From Paulownia fortunei (taxonomy: Eukaryota; Streptophyta; Magnoliopsida; Lamiales; Paulowniaceae), in the NCBI GenBank assembly GCA_019321725.1, contig CM033109.1, forward strand, positions 5,115,993 through 5,179,992: 64,000 nucleotides of DNA. The letters run 5' to 3'. Positions 47,333-64,000 of this stretch are shown here, piece by piece. Within the stretch, counting starts at the first letter, position 1; the number at the start of each line of letters is the position of its first letter. The notes beneath the pieces were generated by a model, which saw nothing but the letters and a program-made list of their open reading frames with translations, ran no database searches and was not told the DNA's origin. Made by a program: the position numbers and the translations under genes.

Positions 47333-50300
47333 TTATAAAGTTTAATACCGAGATATGACCGTTACTGTTAACAAAATTCACAATAAATTTCCGTATCTTT
47401 ATTATCCAATCATTCCTTTGTTAGGTTTCCTTTCCCTAACAAATTAAACCATTTTCAAGTACAACCATTAAAAAAGGTTTAAATAATTTTCTTACATGGG
47501 CATGAAAGATGTTGGCCTCCATGTTAATTTATTGAGCTTTTGAGCAATTGCCAAGACTTTAAGTGGCAAAGCCAGCAAAGTCCAGGCATCAAATGCTTTG
47601 GCCTTGTTCATGCACTATCAACACTAAAATACCCTAAATACATTGTACCAACAAAAATCTAACATATTTACATACATTTATTTCAAAACAACCATCCCAC
47701 CTAGCAAAAACGGCAAAAACCAACCCAACCCCAATTGCTATTACTCTTTCTTTATGACCAACATCTTCTTCTTCCTCCTAAAAAAAAAAGTCTATTTTTC
47801 AAAAGTCACAGGTAAACTAAAGAGACAACTTGGTCATAATAATTGGAACTTGACTATAGACCGGACAGGTTTAGTTAAGTCGGAGACCTGCTCCATTAAA
47901 AAAAGATTCGAATCCAAAGTCGATCGGTTACACCCGTTAGACATATTTTATATTTTAAAAATATTATAAAATGTATTTTTTAAGAAATAATATGTTAAAA
48001 CTTTTTAAAAAATGTCGCATATATATAATATATTTAAATAAATAAAAATAAAATTATAGTGGATAAGTTCGAAGTGAAACGATTTTGAAAAGAAAATTCA
48101 AAATCTATCATACAGCCCATTTATAATAGTAAAATTGTAGAGTTTCAACTCACTCCGCTGACCCATAAATTTGACATTAGTTTTGGTGGCTCATGTGAAG
48201 TTCCTATTGGTTGAATTGATCCAGACAATGATTAAACAAAAATATAGCTATATATCTATTTTTTTTAAAAAAAATGATGAGGGTTCTTGTTGGGGGAATT
48301 AGGTCTCGGAATATTCGGATTGCTTATCTGTATGCATATGCTTGCTTTGAGTCAAAACCACACAAAATTCATCACATAAAACAAACCTTGTAACTCTGTC
48401 AGTTTCTATTATTTGAATTTGATGTTTTGAACCAATTAGGTACCATATTTGTTTTGCAGATTGAAAATAAAATATTTTTAAAATTATAAATCGAAATTAA
48501 TACCAAATTGGTTATTCTTAACGAAGAATCAATCGTGCATTAACCAGTACTTTGGGATAAAAATACTTTCGTCATTTTTAAGAGACAATAATTTAAAATT
48601 AGGGATTGTTATTCAATTAAATACTATTTAAATAAAATTATAGTCTGCTAAATTATACATATAAATTAATAGTTTATCAAATAATACTTATGATATCAAT
48701 ATTTTATTTTATTATATACGCATCCAAAGAGATATCTCAAAATTTTCCTAAATTTGAATTATAAATATGGAGGGCAATAAATGTGACTGCATTAAATAGG
48801 GCAGCAGATTGGTCATTATTTTCTGAGTGTTTGACGTTTCACACTTCACGTCCATACGTAACCCACAATCAATCAATCTATTACCACTTCTGTCTTTTTT
48901 GGTTCCTTGTTACTTCCCTATCTCTTACTCCTTTTTTTTTTTTTTTATTGAGTAATTAAAATCTTAGTAGCATTAAAAACTTTTTAAAAAAATAATATCA
49001 AGTACATTTAGTAGTACGTGTGTTAGTATGAAATGATAATAGATTGATTGAAGTGAAAATTAATAATGTGTTGTAACTCTGTTAGTTAAATTTTATATTA
49101 TACACGCATATAGATATATAATATAAATATGAATAATTAAAAATTATTTTTATTTTTTTATATATATTTTAATTACTGCATAACATTTTGTAGAAAGTTT
49201 AATACACATATTATATTTATTTATATAATACTTGATAAATAATATTTTATTATAATAAATATTTATAATATTTAAATAAAATCTAAAAATTATTCAAAAG
49301 TTATTTATAAGTATTAATGAATTATTATATAAATAAAAAATAAAAAATCTAATAATATATGAATATACTAATAGTTATCTTTAAGTTATGTCATAATTAT
49401 AATTAAATAATATAAAATACTTATAAATAAGTTTTACATAATTTAAAAATAAATACAAATACAATTTATATATAAATAATGATAAAATAAGTCATATTTT
49501 TTCTTTCGAATAATTCTTTTATATTAGTATTTTATCCATATATTTATGAATCTTTCGTATTTTTTTATTGATTTTTTCATCGTAACTTTTAACAAATATT
49601 CATAATATACTCACACTTATTAAATATCGAAATTTTTATATCTCTGTTTAACTAGTACCTTTTTAAATTCAAGGTAAAAACCCTTATCACAATTGTCATA
49701 AGCTGCACAAAACAAGTAATAACCGTTCTCACATGTGACGAGAAACGAGAAGGAATGAGATCGGAATAAAATTATTAGAGAAATATATTTAATTAGTTAG
49801 AAATTATTCTTTGAGTTGATATTTGTTTGGCTTATTTTCTTTATTCAATTATAGTTTGAATAGTTTAGGAAAAAATTAAATTTTAAATTAGTTAGTCTTG
49901 TGAGGTTGTGATCGTGCATGAACATGTTACATCAATATACACATTCTACAATTAAGCTCATAATGTTTCCTGCACAAGTCATGTTTGATGTCAAACTTTA
50001 TTTAATATTTCTCCATATTGAGTTGTAATTTTTTAGGTTGTTTACTTGTTGTGTTGAATATGGATTTCTGAGGAAGTTTTATTCAAATAATAAGATTGAT
50101 GTCCTATAATTAAAATGAATTTATATCATTATGAATATTAGTCTATTTATATAATAATTTCTTATATTAATATTAAATTTTAGTCTACTTATATCCATAC
50201 GAATGTTAGTCTACCTATATCATAGTTTTTTTATATTATGAATAATGTAATTGTTTTGTAGTTAATGAGTTTGAAATATGAATGTAGCAATGATTGATAT

Positions 50301-53300
50301 GCAACGGACATTTCTTTAAAAAAAAAAGAAATATCGACTTATAAGTAAATATTTCATTATTATAAATTTATTTTTCTCATTTTTTTTCTAATGGTCTAGA
50401 ATAAGATTTTATTTTTAATAAATATTAAATTTGCGTTATTTTTGTTAATCGAAATTTGGTACCCTATTAAAAAGTACAAAGTAAAATATTTTATTTATTT
50501 ATTTATTTACATTGAAGTGAAAAGGTTTGCTAAAAATAAAATTACAAATCGAATAATAATAACACACCAAAATTGTGATATTAAACGAGCATGAGTGCAA
50601 TTGGGCACGTGCTTAAAGCTGAACTGAATGGAATGAAACTCTACTTTATTGGTGGAGTCCACAGACAGAGTCAACGATTTAATCTTTTTGCATTAAAATA
50701 TTCCACTCATCAAACGGGTCTCGTTAACCTCACCGAAAGCATGCCGACTTATCTCACTGTAGAGAACCCGGATCAGTCATCATCAATCGTCATATTCATA
50801 GACCATAAGCTTTTGGAAAGGCAAAGATTGCATGAGAGCGTCCTCATTCTATTGCGGTGGAACTCCACCATAACTCCAAGCTTAATGAATTATCATCATT
50901 AAATCAAATATTATCAGCAAAAATAAAGAGCATAAGAATTTAATATTCGAATCCTAAGGTTCCTCAACTCCCATGCTCAATATTAGTAGGCGTCTTTTTC
51001 AGCCAAAGAGAAGACTTCAACAGATGATTTATAAAGAGAGAAAAAAATCACTGATTTTTTGTCATCTACTTACATAATTTAGTCCAATCACCCTCTTCAT
51101 TTACCAAATAATGGTCTCTTTAGTGTGTTTACACTAATTCGGAATTAAATTTAACTTTAGTTGAGGTCGCAAGTAATGTAATGATAATCGTTCTGAAATA
51201 TAAGTATATGTTAGATTGAGATAAATTATTTTCTATTAAAAATTTTCAATGCTTGAATCAATTCAAGAACGACAAACAAAAAATACGAGTTGCCTTATAT
51301 CAAACTTGATGAGAATTATTTGTAGATTATTATATACGTGTGCAGCTTGTGATTGAATATACGTGTTATCATTTACATTGTTTTTGTATTGTGTTAGCAA
51401 GGTGATCGATAATGATCATTATAGATCGAGACCAACTGGAGTTTGAGTCGAGTTGGGATCCACAAAAAATGTGCAAATTCTTGTCATGTGTTCGTCAATG
51501 TGAATTCGAAATGATAAAATCGAAAGAATTGAGTAAATACATAACCTACACAATCATCTAATCTGCAAACAATTTTTAATGAAAACTTTAGAAAAATAAA
51601 AACTCAATTTCCCCATTTAACTTGATACAAATTTTTAGGTAATGACGATAGTTGAAAATGTTAAAATTTTATGTATTGTATACTATTGCATCAAAAGACT
51701 GTGAGTTATACACGGTAGTTTCTGAATAAATATTTTATTTTAGAATGTGAGGAAAAAAAAAGGAAATAAAGGGATTAAATGGGAGGTGACTACTACTCAC
51801 TCAGCTTATCTCACAACACATTTTGTTAGATTTTTCTCATTGACTTTTTAGAACAAGATGGTAACAATCTGTAATCCTCTTCAGATCACATCAAAATCTC
51901 TTCCTTTTTACGTTTTATTTTTATTTTTATTCTTATTTATTTATTTTTTGGTGGGTGGGTTGGGGGGGGGGGGGGATAATTAATTCTCTTACTTCTACAT
52001 GCAAAAATATCTCAAAAGAACAATTATATAGTTCCAAGGAAATTCCCAAAAAAAAATAAAAAAATATTATTAGTGGTGATAGGAAATGTACGGTTTGGTG
52101 CAATTGCTTTTTTGATGCACAGCTGGAATTAGCGGATCACAGCTGGCACCATGTACGGTGATGCAGCGGAATACGCAGCTACTCAGTCGCCGTTTGCCTC
52201 ATGTGCCTTGTCCACAAACTCCTTTCTTTGTAGATTCAGAATAACACTATACATACATATGTGTGTGTATATATATATATATATATATTTTTTTTTTTTT
52301 TCAGACAAAAAAGGTGGAATAAATTTGTGTGAGGATCAAAGCAAAAGTGTACACACACTCACACACCACAATCCTTTGTAATGTCGAATGTGACCCTCCT
52401 CCTTTTCATTTATGCCTCATGGGTCCCTGTTGAGATTGTGAGAATTGGAATTCATCAAGTAATCAAATTTGATGGATTTCGTACTTCCAAGTTGGGTGCC
52501 CCCATGGAAATTTTGGTGGGTTTTACAAAAATGGCCTTTTCAGTTTTCACTAGAGGGGGAGTAGCAACGTTTGGTTCAAATTTACATTTCATTTTGGAAA
52601 AGGTTAGGTTCTTGTTTAAGATTCTGAACACATCAATGTTGTCAGCTTAATCTATAGAAATCAATGAAACTATTCAAATTTTATTAGATTTTCACAATTC
52701 AAGTTCTAAAAAAAAATTATAGTGGAATCGAACATTTAAATATCTCTAGAAAATAAGGTGTATTTTTAATATAATAGATGTCTGAATAATGGTAAAGGTA
52801 AAGAAGAGATATATGTAAACCAAAACTATGAAAAACATTTGGATAAAGTGTTGTGGCATCACTATACTTGTTTTGAGGAGAAAATTACAAGTAAATTCAA
52901 CACAAATAGATTGTCAGCTTACATAATTAATTTAAATAAATTTATAAAAATAATTAGACTGAATATGTTAAAAAAACAATTGAAAAGACAATATACTAAC
53001 TAAAAATGATAAATTTATTATAAAAGATTAATGTACTAAGATGTTGACACAATAGCTATTCCTTTTTATGAGTAGGGAAAGCAAACAAAGGAATTCCATA
53101 AAGACAGTAAATTCTTACTTGCCTAATAAATTTGCAGCATGAATAATCTTTAGTAAATACTCATTGAAGAGATGTATGTTAAAACATAAAAAAGAAATAA
53201 ATAAAATAAAAAATACAATTGAACATCGCCATACTAAACAATCAACATCAAGATTAAACAATGAATCAAGTCGTCTTTATATAATATTATGAAGATGGTG

Positions 53301-54420
53301 ATTGTAAAAACTAAAAACAAAATAAAAAATACAACGAAGGAAATAAGAAAGGATTAAATAAAAAACAAATGAAAAGTAAAATTTAGAAACAACTAAACAA
53401 TTTTAAAACTTTACCCAAAAGTCATACAAATCCAAAATTGTGGTAATCAAACAATGTTTAGATCAAACTATACAAAAACACACATGCAATATTTTTTTGC
53501 AAAAATTTACGTTTTGAGTAGTTGTTACGTCGATAAAAAGGCCAGATATTTTGTTAAGAAATGTTCCTTCCTCAAGTGTAGGAAAAGGCATTTGACTTAA
53601 TTATCTTAAATTTATATAAAAAATTACAAAGGTATTTACATATTCATATTAAAAGTGTTATAGATTTGATATTATCTTGGAACAAGGCATATCATTTATG
53701 CATGTCAATCTTTATATTTTGTGTGCAGAATGTTCAATACATAAAGCAATAATGTGATCAATTCATATTAATACTTTAATATATAATGACCACCAACTTG
53801 TAATATTTATTATTATTCTTAAAAAATATTTTTTTTTCAAAGTTTGTTTTGTTCAAGTTAGAAATACAAAACAATGAGTGTAAAACAAAATTAATTTACT
53901 TCGATGAATGAGTTCAAGAAACTTATTACAAAAATATATATATAAAAAAAGATTTTTTCATAATAAAATTATTTATTCTTATTTTATAGTATAAATATTA
54001 ACAAAATTTCACTCACATCACATATTGATTGTTGATGTCATTTCGCATTTATAACAACTTCTATTTTCATGCATATTTAATCTAAATTAAAAGATCCATA
54101 TTCCTTTCTACTATTAAGAAAAGGTCTGCATCACCATTGGTCCATTAACCAAACTATAACTTTCAAAACTAAAGGTGCAGAAATCCAAATCATACTCCAA
54201 AGTACACCTCAAGAAGCCCACCCCACCCAACAATATCCCAATTCCCTCTTTAAAAGCGAGTGGCAAAACCGTCATTTCACTAATTCGCCTTTCCTGTATG
54301 GCGAAAATTTCTCAATTTTCCAAGTGGTCAAACCAAAATCCACCTCGCTATATCGAAAAGGTAAACAAATCAGGCATTCCCTCATTCTTCAGGGTCAAAT
54401 CCGTCATTTGAACCTCCGCC
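47333..54420. other. Gene-poor intergenic DNA before the hexokinase
   Basis: Mostly AT-rich with (T)n, (TA)n at about 52265-52287 and a G-run at 51950-51975. Two islands of balanced composition, 50580-50910 and 52120-52650, hold single open frames (103 and 89 codons) starting with ATG. I recognise neither and neither shows splice-phase or family support, so I do not call them genes. Confidence 0.5.
51950..51975 (+). other. G-run, second potential G-quadruplex
   Basis: GGTGGGTGGGTT followed by a run of about 14 G. It resembles the cluster at 43490 in its GGGTGGGT start and its T-rich left flank. The homopolymer length is prone to sequencing error. Confidence 0.55.
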
Positions 54421-54427
54421 TATAAGT
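54421..54427 (+). promoter_or_regulatory. TATA-like box of the hexokinase gene
   Basis: TATAAGT lies 399 bp upstream of the ATG at 54820, after AT-poor sequence and about 50 bp before a (CT)n leader tract at 54471-54494. Spacing suits transcription starting near 54450 with a leader of about 370 nt. This placement is inference. Confidence 0.45.
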
Positions 54428-54470
54428 ACCCAACAGTTCGCTTTCCAAAACACTCCCACCATTGCCCCCT

Positions 54471-54494
54471 CTCTTTCTCTCTCTCTCTCTCTCT
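54471..54494 (+). repeat. CT-rich tract in hexokinase 5' leader
   Basis: CTCTTTCTCT followed by pure CT repeats, just downstream of the probable TATA box. Confidence 0.7.
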
Positions 54495-54819
54495 AAAAAC
54501 TTTTCTTCGGGCAACTCTTCTGCGTTTCTCCACAGTCGCAAAAAGAGAGAATTTTTAAAAGAGAAGAATCACAGGACGACGCCGTTTGGAAACCGGACGG
54601 CCGTTTCAGTTCCTTTCACTTCAAAACGGACGCATCGTCGTTTAGGCGCTCCGACGAGAGTTCTCGGAGAAGTCCGATTTTCGAAACGCCGCCTTGTCTT
54701 GATCACTGGAAACAAAGCCTTTTTCTTTGGTTTCTCGTGAGATGGTTGATTGATTTTGATTTCCTTTTTCTAAAAAAGGCAATAGAAATAAGGGGTTTGA
54801 GAGGAGAAGAGCGTCGTAT

Positions 54820-60858
<6,039 letters not shown>

Positions 60859-63195
60859 ATACTTGAAAATTTTATAGATATATATAGCCCCTGTAAATTT
60901 GTAGAAATTATATCCGTATGTGAAATGGTATGCAGAAGGGAAAGGGTTGTGCATATGTGTCATAGTAGGTTGATTTCATAGGTTACAGTTTTCTCAATGA
61001 TATTGAGAATCCATTTAGAATATAAGAAGCTATGGAATTGTCAAATATCATTTCACTTCCAGTCTGTACAATAGGGGTATAGGTTAACTATGGTCTGAAG
61101 TATTGAGTTCAATTATATTTATTCATTTATTTATTATATATATTTGACATTAGTGATATACATCTGTTTAGCTGTATTCGGTTGCATGGTCAGGTTCATG
61201 CACCAGATATGTGAAGTATCTAGGATTTTTATTGCTTGTGTACAACAATATTTTGTGCAGTTTGTCAACTTGGAATGCTGTGATTTAGGGTAAGGATGCC
61301 TCGAGTGGTGGATGGCTGGAGAGTTGGGATTTCGTGGTGTTGTGTGGAGGTGGAGGATGTAAATGAATGTAACTTTATTTATGATTTGTTTCATTGTAGG
61401 GTATGATTTCAATCGTGTTACAATTTTTCATTTTCTTTTATATTTTTATTTATTAATTTCCCTTTTTTTTGTTTTATTATTTTAGCTATTTTTGTTTAAA
61501 CAAATAAAATTACTATAATGAGTAATTAATTCTTAATATAATAATTGATTATTTCTAACTACTCAAACAACCAAATACTAACTATTTTTTTGGCTAATTA
61601 AGTAACTAATTCATTTTAATTGGTTAAACAATCAAGTAATAATTTAACTAATCAAAGGATTAATTCCTTAAAAATTATCCAAATTTTATTGGTGCACTAA
61701 GAAAAATAATTAAATTAGTTTATTCTATAGTACAAATGAACTATTTGTTTCACTTAGGAGTAATTTCAATCTAATTAAAAATTGAGTAATTAGTTAATGA
61801 CCAAGGAAAATCATTAATTATGTATAATAACTAATAAAAAAAATCATATATAAGTCTTTCTTTTATTTTTTATTTTTTCATTTATATTATTACTTTTTTC
61901 TTTTTCTTTTTTTTTCTTTTTTTATTTCCCGCCCTTCGTCTTTTCGTCTTTCCTCACCCAAACCCTCTCCCACTGCCTACTCCTGCCATCACCCATCGCC
62001 CGCCGCTACCCACACATGATGCCCCTACCCCACCCCATAAGACAGAAGAAAGAAGAAAGAAAAGATGGGATTATCAATTATCAAATTTGAAAATTGAGGG
62101 ATATTTTCGTAAACTCAAATTTTTTTTGGACAATTATTTTTTTGGTCATTTTGAGGAGAAGTTATTTTGCTCAATCCGATCACTTTGTCATTGACATACT
62201 CTAACGGGGAGTGTCAGTGTAAGTTTTCAAAATTGAGAATTTTCTAAGTAATATGACCAAATCTTAGGATTTGTGGAGGTAATTATCCTTTTAAATTGTT
62301 CTGCTAAAAATAATGGTTACAAGCTAGTAGTATTATGTCATCACATTATATTGTGGTAGTTTTGAAAAAAATATCATTATTTAAGAAAATTGATTCTTAT
62401 TTTAGGACGTGCTAAAAAGAAAATACATTACGTTAGGCAAATTATTAATGTTTTAGTACAACTTTATTTCATTTCTGTCCTTTAAAATATAGGTGCGCCA
62501 ATTTACATACACCATCATTCCATTTTTGTCCTTTTAGTTTGAATTTTTGTTTCAAAATTTGTCGGATAAAATCATATGCTAATCACATGACTATAACATT
62601 TGGGGATTTTTGTTTTGACAGAAAAATTTGACAATTTTGCTCATGTGGCAAGTCAAGAAGACCATTTTGAAGGAATATATAGCCTATTTTGCTAATGTGG
62701 AACCATTTTGGAAGAGATTTTTCCTCTCTTTTAATCCTTAAATAATTATTTAACTTAATAGTAACTAGGTAAATTTCTGACAAAGAAAAAAATAAAATTT
62801 AATTTCTTATTCCCTTGTCTATCTTTTAATCACTTAAATATAATCACATAACTTAATTGTAATAAGATAAATCATTAATCAAAATTTGAAAAAAAATAAA
62901 AATAAGCAATAAATTCATTTCTTCTTCCTTCATGTATCTTTTCTAATTACTTTTATAGTTGAAATTAAACTCAAGAAATTAATTAGTATATACAAAATCC
63001 AATATAAGTGGACATAATTTTCCACTCAATTGATATACTTACTTAATGAATTATAAATTGTTTATATGAACCAAAATTACATTACAGGATCATGATATTG
63101 ACAATCATCCAAGAATTTATCATTTATAAGAAGAGCTCAAACTTTAAAATAAAGTACAAGCAATCACAAGCAAGAACTTAGTATAGTAGCACAAA
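60859..63195. other. Hexokinase 3' flank and intergenic DNA
   Basis: The 3' UTR probably covers about the first 200-550 bases. After that the DNA is AT-rich, with a C-rich patch at 61925-62040 that encodes nothing recognisable. From about 63060 sequence leads into the matrixin copy. Confidence 0.5.
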
Positions 63196-64000
63196 ATGGC
63201 TCCCAAATTTCATCATCTTTCTTCATGTATTTTCCTTTTCTTTTCCATTTCTTGTTTCATCATTTGCCAACCACATTATTTATCAAAATTGAGCAGGGAA
63301 AAGTCACCAACATCCTTCACTTTCTAAAGAACTTGAATGGAACCCATAAAGGAATCCTAGCAAAAGGCCTGAGTGAGCTAAAGAAGTACCTTGCAAATCT
63401 TGGCTACATAGACTACACCAATCTCACAATTCCAATACATAGAAATGACGAACTTTTTGATGATACATTAGAACTGGCCATCAAAAAGTACCAAGAATTC
63501 TACAACATCAAAATCACAGGAATTCTTGATCCAGACACTGTACCATTAATGCTCCAACCTAGGTGTGGAGTGGCAGATTTCCTTACCAATCCTAACGTAA
63601 TTAAACCTCGCCTCGTTTGGTTATAACAAAACTCCCATAGCCTCTCACTATACCTTTCCTTCCATTCCCCATTGGCTCGAGAATAGATGCTTATGCCCTG
63701 GTAGAGCATGCCCTAACCAGATGGGCTAGTGCATCACCCTTCAACTTATACCAATGACTTCAATTTTTCTGACGTAAAGATCAGTTTTGAGAGATGGGAT
63801 CATGGAGATGGATATCCATTTGATGGGCCTTACGGAATTTTGGCGCACAAATTCTTTCCTACGGATGGGAGGCTTCACTTTGATGCAGAAGAGAAGTGGA
63901 TGCCTTATGTTGAGAAGGGAGTGTTTGAATTTCAAACTGTTGCATCGCATGAACTAGGACACATTCTAGGGCTTGGCCGTGGCCAAGACCCAAAAGCTAT
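63196..64000 (+). pseudogene. Disrupted matrix metalloproteinase (matrixin), cut by window end
   Basis: The start at 63196 gives MAPKFHHLSSCIFLFFSIS, a signal-peptide-like N-terminus, then a TAA. The propeptide continues one frame over (KNLNGTHKGILAKGLSELKK...) to the cysteine switch PRCGVAD at 63558-63578, then a TAA at 63624. A block IDAYALVEHALTRWASAS appears in a third frame from 63683, and the frame returns by 63750 for FSDVKISFERWDHGDGYPFD, ILAHKFFPTDGRLHFDAEE and the zinc motif HELGHILGLGR at 63948-63980. Family members have HExxHxxGxxH; here the third His is Arg. Two or more frameshifts, at least two stops and a lost zinc ligand make a working secreted protease very unlikely. Plant matrixins are usually single-exon, so introns are not a likely explanation. 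The 3' end lies outside the window. Confidence 0.82.

Overview
This is a nuclear segment of a flowering-plant genome, most likely a eudicot. Three things support this: GT-AG spliced genes with plant-type exon structures, very AT-rich intergenic DNA full of small decayed transposons and microsatellites, and plant-specific gene families. I cannot fix the species from sequence alone. Exons were placed by hand from reading frame, splice dinucleotides and family conservation, and every accepted gene model keeps phase from start to stop.

Layout. (1) 1-3195: AT-rich DNA with an inverted-repeat element and a hAT-like MITE that has a near-perfect 8-bp target duplication, then the pyrimidine-rich promoter/leader of the first gene. 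(2) 3196-6384 (+): intact 8-exon gene for a CCCH zinc finger + RRM RNA-binding protein, 694 aa. (3) 6385-10548: 3' UTR, a 77-bp tandem repeat and a TIR element. (4) 10549-17635 (-): intact 12-exon full-length ABCB (P-glycoprotein/MDR type) transporter, 1290 aa. (5) 17636-22935: gene-poor. (6) 22936-23884: hAT-like insertion with a 7/8 target duplication, directly abutting (7) 23885-27500 (+): a multiply disrupted pseudogene of a large TPR co-chaperone (TPR15/TPR16-like, the class that normally ends in a J domain). (8) 30317-34948 (-): intact 13-exon saccharopine-dehydrogenase-like oxidoreductase, 434 aa. (9) 38664-39668 (+): two-exon gene for a 180-aa plant protein of unknown function. (10) 39669-54420: about 15 kb without a recognisable gene, holding MITE-like elements, tandem repeats, G-runs and an ACGT-element cluster. 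(11) 54820-60858 (+): intact 9-exon type-B hexokinase of the HKL1 class, 511 aa. (12) 63196-64000 (+): a disrupted matrix metalloproteinase (matrixin) copy cut by the window edge.

The genes do not form a pathway. The saccharopine-dehydrogenase-like gene and the HKL1-type hexokinase appear, from memory, to be adjacent in Arabidopsis (At1g50450/At1g50460). Here they are divergent, about 20 kb apart, with the unknown gene and repeats between, so this may be a conserved block expanded by insertions.

I found no CRISPR array, convincing tRNA/rRNA gene, full retrotransposon or clearly new multi-gene system. The most interesting observations are a duplicated 3' splice site carrying the catalytic-Asp codons in the hexokinase intron, a hexokinase of the HKL1 clade that still looks catalytically competent, a transposon at the head of the TPR pseudogene, a TIR family with two members of which one carries GC-rich cargo, and the uncharacterised 180-aa protein.
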